64,000 nucleotides of DNA from Gordionus sp. m RMFG-2023. Taxonomy: Eukaryota > Nematomorpha > Gordioida > Chordodea > Parachordodidae. The notes under the pieces were generated by a model that searched no databases, was not told where the DNA came from, and saw only the letters and a list, made by a program, of their open reading frames with translations. This document shows, in pieces, positions 23,576-33,916 of the stretch. The DNA is taken from positions 23,413,561 to 23,477,560 of the forward strand of contig NC_088775.1 in assembly GCF_954871325.1 (NCBI RefSeq). Reading direction: 5' to 3'. The translations under genes and the position numbers were made by a program. Each line of letters begins with the position of its first letter. Positions within the stretch are counted from its first letter, which is position 1.

Positions 23576-24360
23576 TGAGGTTCAAAATTTAGAATACCTA
23601 CCAAATAATTTTTCCACTCTATTTTCGATAAATATTACTACACATTTCTATTAAAAACTGGATGAATAATTTGTCTTATTTAATATGAATATAGAATATT
23701 TGGTGGGAAAATTCTGAAGATGAGATACAGAATGATAGTCAACCTGTATTGAAAGAGGAGGAAATAGGTGATGATGCCATTGATATAGTCTCACCCCAAA
23801 CAAAGATAGCCCAATTACAACCATGAAGACTTCCGCTAATAATTTTTTTGAAATAAAAGATAGTATAATAGAAAATCCATTCGACGCCTTCTTTAAATCA
23901 AAAAATACTCAAATGAGTATTTTTGATAATCTATCTTATATTAAAAATATGTATATAAGATTAAATACTCCCTTGCCCTCAAGTGCTAGTGTCGAGAGAT
24001 TATTTAGTAAGGCAAAACTTATACTTTCTGATCGTCGCTCTAGACTTGGGGATGATAATATTGAAATGATTTTATTATTAAAATGCAACAAATACCATAA
24101 ATATTTATTTTTATCATATTAATTTTTTTTTATCAAAACTAACTATATTTTAATATTTATAAATGTTGATTTTTATATTTATACAATACAATAACATTAT
24201 AAGCAAAAAATAAAACAAATTTGTTTGTAAATTTTTTTTATAAAAATGTAGCTTAAAAAGTGGCTAATCTACTTTTAAAAAATAGTAGCTAATAGCGTGC
24301 TACTTTTTTTGACAAATAGCGATAGCACGCTACTTTTAAAAGTAGCGTTTAACAACTCTG

Positions 24361-25529
24361 ATGCTACTATTAAAATGACTGAGGTCTGCATAGTTCCATC
24401 ACCTATACAACACAGGGTTTAGTTTAGGTATTAAGATACAAAAATAAATTTGGGGGAAAAATTGACGAAAATTTTTGTATGTCTATAAATATAGAGTATG
24501 TGATATGATTTAAAATATTACTTAATGCAGTGTATACACTAAAAATTTTAAAACATTTTATACATTTTCTTTTTGCTTTTTTTGGTGTTAATTGAAAAAC
24601 CTTTATATTAATACAAATACAACTATTATTTTGAGATGTGCCTGAGGTTGTATTAGATATATCTGATATTTAGCTTATATTTAACTCTTCTTCGGCCATA
24701 AAATCTGGCTTAAGTCCGTCTACATGTATTTTCAATATATAAATAAATACGGAATAATATATAATTTTACCTTCAATCACGGTCTACTATATCATCAGGC
24801 TTAAGGTAAATGTCGTCCTCTTCACTTTGGTTACAAATACTCAAATTATCAGACTCTGCATTTACAGAGTCGAATAGAATAAGAAATTGATATATGCAGT
24901 CATATAAAAAATAAAATTCTAATAAAAGAATTTATACAAAATTATTAATAAAAGTAAGAAAAAATGTTTAAATTTAAATTATAATAAAATATGATCACAT
25001 TTTGTGATTTTATATATTTATTATTTAAATTCGTATATTTTTTAAAATTATTCTTTTCGAAAATAAATAACCAATCCCTTCTCCGTCTCTCCCTCTCCCC
25101 CATTGTTATTTAAAATTTATTACATAAAAAAATATAAGCTTATTTTTTTTGAAATATTATATCTTATTTTAAGTTTGATTTTGCGCCTAGCTGGCACCAC
25201 AAATTTTTTGTATATTTTTCCGTTTTCCTTTAATTTTTTTATATACTATGTAGTTTTTAAATCAATAAATTATATAAGTAAAATAGTAAAAAGGAGAATT
25301 GTTAGTTAATGTTATAATAAGAATATTCAATCATGGAGAAAGAAAGAAAGAATTTAAAATGAAATTATAAATAATTTTTATAGGCTCTTCGTCTGCCCCC
25401 CCCCACCCCATTATTTCTAGAAAAATTTTAAATCACGCTCTGCCCTCATAAAATTTAAACGCCTATTATTTCAATTTTTTAAGTAATTAATAAAAAAAAT
25501 GATTCAGTTCACCTCTACAAAAAGTTTTA
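24361..25529. other. AT-rich spacer with weak exon-like segments
   Basis: The - strand carries two short acidic open stretches, about 24875-24780 ('SDNLSICNQSEEDDIYLK') and 24725-24675 ('DGLKPDFMAEEEL'), with possible splice signals. No family is recognised and support is weak. The rest has C/T-rich tracts near 25080 and 25400. Confidence 0.3.
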
Positions 25530-25769
25530 TAATTGAGTAAGAATAAGAAAATATTGTATTTAAATTATGATTAAAATATTTTAAATTATTATTTATTGAT
25601 ATCATTTGTAATTATCATGCAAAAATAATAATGAACCATATTCTCTGGGTTCAAACATGTTCCTATTTGCTTTTAATACCTTCCTGTAATAGAATTACTA
25701 TTGCCAATATTTTTTTAACCAATTTTGAACCATAATATAATTATGTAATTCAATAATATTGAAAGAATA

Positions 25770-28381
25770 TAGTGAAGGTCAACGGTCCGGTCCTATCGGT
25801 CTTAGAACGGGACCGGACCGATTGTCAAACCGATCTTTTTGTTGAGGACCGTGGTCCGGACCGGTCTTTTATTAATATTTAAGTTTACTTTACTATTCAA
25901 TTAATATATTTTTTTGTATATTTTATTTTATGATATTTTTCTAGAGGAGTTATTTAAAATTTTGTTAATTTTTTTTTTACAATATGAAAACCATAAGTTT
26001 TTCCAAGAAACATTTTACTTATAGTCCTAATAAAAAACATAGAATATGTGTTCAGTGTAATACCAAATTTAACATATTGTCAGCAACAAGTAACAAAATA
26101 ATTGTTTATAATTTTTTAAGCAATAAATTAATCAAAATAAGCAGTATTATTATTAAACTATTTTGGTTATTATTTATATATCTATTTTTTCTAAAGAAAC
26201 TGTCTGAATAATTCATTCAAAATAATTTAACCTTATTCTTAATAAAATAATTAGGTACCTTAAGCAGACATTTGATAAAACATAAAATTTATACTTCTAA
26301 TAATGAAAATGAAAATATCTCAAAAACACAATCTACTCTTAATTTAAACATGCCCTCCACAAGTACAAAATCACTTTCTTCAATACCATTGGATAAATTC
26401 CAAACAGATCATATGAACCAACTCATTATAAGATGGGTAATAATGGACTCTCTGCCAATGAAGACTTTTGAAAGTTCAGGTCTTCATAATTTAATCAAAT
26501 ATTTAAACTCAACTGCTACAATTTGGTCAAAAAACAAAGTTGAAAATTTTTATACAGCTAATTTTGAGAAACTAAGAAATTCTCTAAAAGATATTTTAAA
26601 TAAAAATAATTCTTTAATAAGCTTTACCACAGATATGTTGAGCAATATAAATAAAATTTCATTTATAGCCATTACTGCACATTATATTGATTCTTCTTTT
26701 ACATTAAAAAATATTTTACTTGATATAAATCATATCCATTTCCTCATACTTCTGAAGAAATATCCTTAGCTATAAAAGAAGTAATTGATGTATATCAATT
26801 GGAGGAGAATATACTGGCCTGTACTACAGATAATGCCAATAACATCCTAAAAAGCATAGATATTTTGCAGAATATTTATAAGGAACAAAAATTTAAAGGC
26901 TTTAGATGCTGTGCCCATATTCTAAATCTAATATCTCAGGAAGGTTTATCATATATTACAACTATCCTAGAAAATTGTAGAGACATCCTTTTCTATAAAT
27001 AAATCACCCAAAATAAATCAAGCATATGTACAAATATGTGAAAATAAGGGTATTACAAAATTTAAAATCCCTTCTGATATCCCTATTAGATGGAATAGCT
27101 CCTATTTAATGATGAATACAATTTATGAGGTATTTACATTTTTATTTAATTATTTTTAAAAAATATTTAATTTTTAGAACATGGATGCTATAGAAGAAGT
27201 ACTTTTTTTGAATTACAAACAATTTAAAGGGGTTTTCTTTACTGAGTGTGAAAAAGAAGACCTTAAAGAGGCTGTAGATTTTCTAAGACCCTTCTATAAA
27301 ACCACACTTGATTTATCAGGATCCAAATATCGTACAGTTGGGATTTCCATGTTATACATGGAGAATATAAATAATGAAATTTTTAATAATATAAAAAAGG
27401 ATAATAACAATACAAGAAAAGAAATTCTTAATAAAATGCTGGTTAAAATGCAGAAATACCTCAAAGAATTATTTTGCTATGAATCATATGTCTCAACATT
27501 ATTGGATCCGAGATTAAAACAAGTTTACATGCCTAATACTCTTAATAGAATTGAGTATATGACCAAATTTTCAAAATATTTAAGGAAAATAAAAAATAAA
27601 AAAAATACAGGAATAACGGATTCTCAGGTATATTTTTAATATTTATTTATTAAATCCTAATTTTCAAACATTTGTGCCAGGAGGAAATCAATGAATTTAG
27701 TTTTTTAGAAAGAATTTTATCCCAAAAAAGAAATTCAGAAGGGGATTATATATCGGCAGAAATCATTGAAGAAAATATATCAGAACTTCACACCTATTTG
27801 AATGAACCTCTTGTTTCATTAAAGGATGACATATTAGTATGGTGGAATACCAATAGTGAAAGGTCTTTTATATTTTTTAAATAGTCAATATAGTTTATTA
27901 TATAGATTTCCAGTCCTCTCATTAGCAGCTATAAATTTTTTAGCAATTCAAGCAACATCTGTCTCCTGTGAACAAATATTTTTGAAAGCAGGAGATCTTG
28001 TCACTTAAAAAAGGAATAGGATTTCAAACAAAACAATACAAGCTTTGATGTGTATGGGCTCTTGGTTAAAGAATGGAATAGATCTACCGCCTCCATTAAG
28101 TCCCTCTTCTAATTCCTTCCAGAAGTTTTACAAACAAAGACATTAGCATTTATTTAAATTAAATATTTGTATTAATTATTATATTATTCATAATTAATTT
28201 TATATTGTTTATATAATACTCTTATATTTAATAAAATGATAAAACAAATTAAATTAGGTTAAAAAAAATATGTTTTATTTAGGACCACGGTCTGGATCGA
28301 TCTTTTTTATGGACCGTGGTCCGGTCCGGTCCGAGGGTATCGGTCCAGTCCGGACCAAAGACCGGACCGTGACCTTCACTA
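25770..28381 (+). mobile_element. hAT transposon C, well preserved
   Basis: A 2612-bp element has termini 'tagtgaaggtcaacggtccg' and 'cggaccgtgaccttcacta', and a perfect 8-bp duplication AAAGAATA (25762-25769 and 28382-28389). Both subterminal zones are packed with GGTCCG/CGGACC boxes (25782-25875 and 28275-28370), likely transposase binding sites. It carries a spliced transposase gene. The exact duplication and long open exons mark it as one of the youngest insertions in the window. Confidence 0.95.
25984..28146 (+). pseudogene. hAT transposase, spliced, nearly intact
   Basis: Exon 1 (25984 to about 26090) starts the BED finger (CVQCNTKF); the second half (LSRHLIKHK) follows an intron whose acceptor is near 26255. 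Downstream come the catalytic core 'FTTDMLSNINKISF' (26632-26673), 'ACTTDNANN' (26817-26843) with 'CCAHILNLI' (26908-26934), and 'IPIRWNSSY' (27080-27106). Next are an intron ending near 27178, the long middle exon 27181-27627 with 'TLLDPRLK' (27498-27521), an intron ending in 'tgccag' at 27682, an exon to about 27861 ('WWNTNSER'), and a last exon from about 27908 with the hAT dimerization block ('AATSVSCEQIF-like, 27950-27980). I see two single-base frame slips (near 26737 and 26995) and one in-frame stop near 28005, so this copy is probably inactive unless those are splicing variants. Confidence 0.85.
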
Positions 28382-29539
28382 AAAGAATATAGCTTTACAA
28401 TTTTGAACTTTTTTGAGATAGAACATTGCATAATAAATATTATAGAATTTATATAGAATTTTATTATATATCAATAACGGTGGTGTTGTATGGACAATAA
28501 AAAATGTTTTATTTATTATAAATTTATCTAAAACTAAAAATGATAATAAAAATAAATATAAAATAAGGTATATAATATATGTATTATAAAAAAAACAATT
28601 TAAACGAAACACATGGTTAAAGGCTAACATGTTTAAAATAAAAGCAATTTAAGTTAAACAAATTTAAAAAATCAAACTCGATTAACATTCCCCTTCTTCT
28701 GAAAAACCTTCCCATAATCCATCTGAGCTGTCATAGAAAGCTTGTCGTCTAAATGATTTATCATTTTGATTGTCAAGTTGTTGCATAAGTCCTTAATCGT
28801 TGGCTTGTTTAAATCGTAAGCTTGATATCCTTATCTTAAGTCATAAATCGTGATTTTGTCATGTAGATTGCTTATAGTACTCAGTGGTTATTATTATCAA
28901 TTTTTTAAAATTGTTATTATCATTATTATTATTAAATAGGATGTTGGATTATATGAATAATCAGAGAATTGATCAAATGTGGATGTTAGAATAATAAAAG
29001 GAATCAACAAGATTGTTAGATAATATTTTTAGCGTTTTTTATTTTTTTATATGATTTTTAGCGTTTTTTTTGCGTTTTTGTAATTAATTTAATTTTTCGT
29101 GTTTTAATATTTAATTTATTTTTACATATTTTAATATTTTAAGTTATATAATCTTTTAGATAAACAGGTTTTTGTCTACTTCGTGTCAGTCTAAGAGTCG
29201 GTGTTACAATATTTTTGTCCCCACTTCCGTCCTTCTTAGGAGAGTCGTGGTATGCAAATGTGCTAAAGCATTCTCTCTTTCTTAATTGGTCCAGGTGTTT
29301 CCTTGTAATATCTTTTTCTGTATAAACTTTAGGCCTGTTGTTCTAAATATCATTTATGACTTGTTTTAATTCAATATCTTTCAAAGTTTCATCATGCATT
29401 TGATTGAAATTGATAGGTAAATCCCCATAGTCGTTTATTATAGTGATATTTATAACAACTTCATCATGACATTCTTGTGGCAATCTCGAGAGACAATCAG
29501 GAACAACATTATATTTACCGGATTTATACAATAAGTGGT

Positions 29540-29913
29540 TTGCCCAGGCCTTCCCAGTTTCCCTTAATACGGAATTCACATGTTTTTTTTTACATCTTAG
29601 ACTAATTGGTAAATCAGATATTTCCCCTTGATAAATCAATTAAAAATTTAACTATCTCCAAGGTGGGAAAAAATTTTCAAAATTATATTGGATATGACTG
29701 GGCTTGGAACCTCAAAATTAATATTAGCTAGCACCTGACTTGGGAATATCTTTTACAAATTATTAAGGGTTGAACTGGGCTTGATCAACTTTTTTATAAT
29801 TATAAGATCTTGGATGCTTCCTAATATTGTGAGCTTGGACCTGGCATGACATCTATCGTAAAAAAATGAATAAAAATGTCATTCCCCGTCATTTTTGACG
29901 GACTTTCTATTAG
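29540..29913 (+). mobile_element. Helitron-like element, 3' segment fused to gypsy E
   Basis: The right end has a perfect hairpin (29885-29900, arms ccgtca/tgacgg) and a TTAG terminus at 29910-29913 followed by T. The body matches 11140-11420. At its left it runs without spacer into the gypsy E coding region, so that one open frame on the - strand (29639-29343) crosses from the Helitron-type block 'GEISDLPISLRCKKKHV' into the gypsy linker. Confidence 0.62.
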
Positions 29914-30899
29914 TATTAGTAATAAGGAGGAAAAAAGAGAGGGGGGGGCTTTAAAAAGTATTGAGGTTAAAACGGAACATTTTGTGCAATGAGACTGCCT
30001 ATGAAGCTAATATAATTTGCCTTGTGTATCGCTATGGCAAGTCTTTGTCTTAAGAAGAAGCCTTCGCGGGGTTCATCGGTTAGTTGACGAATGTGAGAGC
30101 CAAGTTCCTTGAAAAAAGATAAGGCATATTTCCCAAAAGTTGTAAGGGTTGTGGAAATGGGAATGAAAATATATTCTTGAGAGATTTCAGAATATTTCTC
30201 TATTTTGAGTGACTCCTTTTTCTCAAGAATATTAAATGTTTGGTTTGATGGAGCAAGTGGATCAATATATGAGTAGTCCCAGACAAAGAATTGACCGCGC
30301 TTCCAAAGAATTTGAGAAATCCCGTCAGGCCGTTTCCCATCATATCCGAAAAGACCGGAAGGTTCAATAGAGGGGATTTGAGCAGATCTCAGAGCTCTAA
30401 GGATGATTGAATTGCATTAACGATTCGACTTTTACACGAGCAACAGTGAAGACTATGCAGAACTGCAACCTGAACATGTGTGGGGTTGGGTACAGGGTTG
30501 CCATGTCTCCCACTATCAGCGGGAGACTCCCGCAATTTTTTAGTTTACATGCAGACATCTCTCTCCCGCAAAACTATCCCAAATGGAAATCTCCCATTTT
30601 TTTTAGTATTTTAACATTTTTAATATATAAATAATATTTTTGAGAGACATTAATTGATGATTTTTATATTTTTAAAATAATTTTAAATATTTATTCGAAA
30701 AACATGTCTAGTTTGTAAATTTCTTTCTATCCTGTTTTATTTTTATCCAATAATAAATCAACATCATTTCATTCATATAAGTCAGTACAGAGGAGTATAT
30801 CAACATCGATTGCAATACAAAAATATTCTCAAATAACAAATAATACAGATGCAACTACATTTGCGGAAATCGTATACATCTATCATGTAGTTCAACATT

Positions 30900-32430
30900 C
30901 ACAGAGCTATATCATCACAATGTGGGTCGAATCTTTTTCTCATGATATTTAACGACTCCAATATAAGTGCAAACCTTACTTGTGGCAGAACAAAAATGAG
31001 CAGGCTATCACAAGTGTTTTAGTACCTAAATCCTAGAGGTCAATTCTAGACGATTTGAAAGATGAGCATCCATATAAAATTCTAACATAATCAACTAATA
31101 AGGGAAATATTAAAACATTTCCCTCGATCCTTCGCTATTTCAACTAGAATAAGAACATTTCAATAAAACTGTTAAAATTTTTCCCTCGGATAGTGAAAAA
31201 TTCAACGATGTAGCTAACCACATAATGGTAAATATAGCTGATTCAGGGTTATCATCAATGATTTGCATGTCAGCTTTCTGCACTGATAATGCCTCTGCAA
31301 ATTTTAGCAAAAACCAAAGTTACCGAATTGAGGTAGCACAATAATGAATTAATACCAATTGGCTGTATATGCCATATACTATATAATTCTTGCAAGAAGG
31401 CAATAAATGCACTATCAATGGATGTCGAAATAATTGTGATGAAATTTTTTAACGAATTTAGTTATCAACTAAAAGATTTAAGGAATTAAAAGAGTTGGTG
31501 AAGTGGTCTGACTTGGAATGGTGTGAATTGTTGCATATACCTATTAGGTGGTTGTCATTAATACCTGCCATCGATAGAATTTTAAAATTTTACAAACCCT
31601 TAAAAAAATACTTCTTAAATAAAGATTTTAAAAGCTGTCCTAAAATTTTGAAAAATTTTTTAGAGTATGAAATGGCAGAAGCATATTTGGGATTCGTTTC
31701 ACATGTAGGAAATCTACTTCATGCAGTTAATATTCAGTTGCAATCAGAATATTCTTTATAAAAAATATTCACAAAATCATGCTACAGCGTTGTTCATATC
31801 TACAGTTAAAAATTGATAATAAATTTTATGGCGCCACTGCTAAAAATATTATATCATAATGTTCAAATAATACTCTAATTAATACATTTTTAAATGAAGC
31901 AGATATTTTTATTAAGACAATTTTAGAATATTTACAATCAAAATTTGATTTTAATAACTCTATTTACAAATGTATAAATATTATGACCTTGGAACAGAAA
32001 CCATCAATTGATGGTTTTTATAATTAATAAAATATTTAAAATACCGAAAGACATTGATTTCTTGTTTGAGGAGTTTGTAATTCTCTCTATTTTATATGAT
32101 TCGCCAAAATACTTAAAGTTAGATGGTCTAAAAGCAGAGGAGAAATGGGTAGAATTTTTTCGTAATAACGATAAATCCCCATGCTTGGAAAATATATACT
32201 AGTATGCCTTCTCCTCACCTCATTCTAATGCTTCATCCGAGCGCATTTTTACACTGATGAGGACTGCCTGGAAAGGAGAGAAATCGGATTGATTTAACAA
32301 CATTAGAGGCCGAGCTAATGATTAAACAAATATATAATATGTCATGCCAGGAATTTTATAAATATCTCAATAACGATGGTAAACATTTAGTTCTATTATT
32401 TAAATCTCAAATAAAATATAATTAATTTTT
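30900..32430 (+). pseudogene. hAT transposase relic in copy 2
   Basis: Pieces in order are the N-terminal block near 30945, 'CTDNAS'-like core residues near 31281, the 'CHILYNSCKK'-like finger near 31370, 'SDLEWCELLHIPIRWLSLIPAIDRI' in part (31504-31578), 'LKKYFLNKDFKSCPKIL' (31600-31650) and 'HVGNLLHAVNIQLQSE' (31709-31755). Then come 'IDFLFEEFVILSILYDSPKY' (32056-32115) and the C-terminal dimerization block 'SPHSNASSERIFTLMRTAW' (32216-32272). The last block slips frame and continues as 'LTTLEAELMIKQIYNMSCQE' (32293-32350). Several stops and shifts interrupt it. Confidence 0.85.
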
Positions 32431-32442
32431 AGCAATGGTGCC

Positions 32443-33180
32443 ATAAAATTTTTTGTTAATTTTTAACTGTAAAGAAGAACACATCTGCAGCATAATTTTG
32501 TGAATCTTTGTTAAGATTCTTCTGATTGCAACTACACATCAACAGCATGTAGTATATTTCCTACATGTGAAATCATTCCTAAATATACCTCTGCCATTCA
32601 TTATTGAAAAAATTTTTCAAAATATTAGGACAGCTTTTATAATCTTTATTTAAGAAATATTTTTTTAAAGGTTTATAATATTTTAAAATTCTATGGATGA
32701 CGTATATTAGGAACATATCGCAACCAACATTGTGCTGACTCAATTCTGTAAATACACTCTGTTTTTACCAAATTCACTGAGGCATTATCAGATCAGCTGA
32801 CATGCAATTTATGATAATCTCGAATCTGCTATATTTACTATTAGCTATGTCTTTGAATTTTTCGCTATTTGAGGGGAAAAAAATTTAATATTTTTATTGA
32901 AACGACCTTAATTTTGATGAAAATGCATCTGTTAGAATTGCATATGTATGCCCATTTTTCAAATCGTCAAGAATTGACCTCCTAGATTTAGGTCCTAAAA
33001 CATTGATGATAGCCTTGCTCATTTTTGTTCTACAAGTATACTTTTCATTTATATTAGAGTCGTTAAATATTATGGGAAAAAGATTCTACCAACATTGTGA
33101 TGATAAGTATCTCTGTGAATGTTGTACTACAAGATAAGTGATTACAATTGCCGCTACTGTAGTTTCATCTGTATTATTAC
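32443..33180 (-). pseudogene. Inverted partial hAT transposase in copy 2
   Basis: Read on the - strand from about 33180 to 32443, the N-terminal and middle parts of the same transposase appear again: 'FNDSNINEKYTCRTKMSKAI' near 33070-33010, 'LGPKSRRSILDDLKNG' (33000-32950), and the 'GMISHVGNILHA' block near 32580-32540. It ends at 32443, at the same point of the protein as the inverted arm in copy 1. Confidence 0.82.
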
Positions 33181-33916
33181 TTATTTTTGGAGTACCTTAT
33201 TATGTATTTAAACGTGATACGTGATAATTAAACGCCCATCTCTATAATGTTATACACACACACACTGTAGATTTCCATTTGCGGTCGTTTTGCGGGACAT
33301 TCGCATAAAATATATTTTTAATTGTAAAATTAAAATTGTTTTTTTTATAAAATTTTATCTTGTTTACGTATTTAAAAAAGATCGTTGGTTTTTTTTATAA
33401 ATTAATATATTTTAATAAATCAAGATGTTATTTTATTTTAAAAAATAGTTACCGACTTTGTATTTATATAAACTATAAAAAATAATAGGCGCCCGCAAAA
33501 AATTTTTTTTAGCAATTTTTATATTTCTACCGCAATTTTTATATTTTTCCCGCATAATACCAAATTTCTCCCGCAATTTAAAAATTTTGACCTGGCAACC
33601 CTGGTTGGGTAGACAATTTAATCGCATGCGTCAGATAATTGCATTCTGGAAAGGAGTGATTCAACGCAAAATGCAATAATAGGCCTGTCCCAGTCCTTCT
33701 GCTTATTCGATTCAGGAAGAGGGTGATCCGCAATAATTTGAGTCTTCCATTCGATGATTGCATCATTATAAGACGAGTCGGGTTTTAAAAAATTAGAATT
33801 TACTATATTTTTAGTTAAAAGACAATTGGATATGAAGGCTGTTAAGGCGAGATCAGACGGAGATCTGAAACCGAGACCTCCCATCTTAGTGGGTAAAGAG
33901 CCTTGTGTCCCTGCTA

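Larger units (their letters stand above)
20890..24360 (+). pseudogene. hAT transposase relic with BED zinc finger (element D)
   Basis: In order: a BED zinc finger split by a short intron (CIHCSKKY at about 21036, donor near 21075, acceptor near 21121, then NLKRHLGLLHP), the block 'SFRTIEHDSFKEMI' (21280-21320), the catalytic start 'LAITTDCWSS' (21430-21460), 'THDNAK' (21594), and after a large interruption the C-terminal dimerization block 'NTPLPSSASVERLFSKAK' (23968-24020) with 'RRSRLGDDNIEMILLLK'. The order and motifs match hAT transposases, in which BED finds DNA and the C-terminal part dimerizes. Family X pieces (21850-22510, 23290-23575) are inserted in it. The right end is 'gtagcgtttaacaactctg' (24342-24360); the left end was not found. 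Stops and frameshifts show it is dead. Confidence 0.82.
25530..29540 (-). mobile_element. Ty3/gypsy fossil E, 3' part with LTR, split by a hAT
   Basis: On the - strand, 29540-29343 encodes the RNase H-integrase linker ('YKSGKYNVVPDCLSRLP'), 29340-29170 the end of pol ('QKPVYLKDYIT'), and 29160-28690 untranslated sequence colinear with 18950-19375 of fossil A. A purine tract (28691-28706) then leads to an LTR start at about 28690. The LTR appears to continue on the other side of the hAT at 25770-28381, down to about 25530. The element is a fragment and broken; the fit of the LTR halves is inferred. Confidence 0.65.
30493..33603 (+). mobile_element. hAT transposon, composite copy 2
   Basis: A 3111-bp element starts 'cagggttgccatgtctccc' and ends 'acctggcaaccctg'. 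It is flanked by the perfect 8-bp duplication GTTGGGTA (30485-30492 and 33604-33611), and it is inserted in the reverse-transcriptase relic. Subterminal GCGGGAGA-type boxes are repeated at both ends. Its interior has the same order as copy 1 (4143-7460) in the opposite orientation. Confidence 0.95.
29967..33915 (-). pseudogene. LINE-like reverse transcriptase relic, C-terminal part, split by a hAT
   Basis: Two pieces on the - strand belong together. The first, 33915-33612, has 'KMGGLGFRSPSDLALTAF' and 'QKDWDRPIIAF'. The second, 30484-29967, has 'FGYDGKRPDGISQILWKRG', 'FVWDYSYIDPLAPS' and 'FKELGSHIRQLTDEPRE', ending 'IAIHKANYISFIGSL' then a stop at 29967-29969. Both match the thumb and endonuclease-like C-terminal region of a reverse-transcriptase family common in marine invertebrates, which I can place only as non-LTR/LINE-like. 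The second piece is open for about 150 codons without a start codon, because it is the tail of a longer protein. The break between the pieces is the hAT at 30493-33603. The 5' part is cut off at about 33915 by another hAT-like end. Confidence 0.8.

Noticed and set aside
28379-28630. 83-codon - strand hydrophobic frame next to hAT C
   Set aside because: It falls in the presumed LTR of gypsy E and starts at the hAT edge; a chance AT-rich frame.
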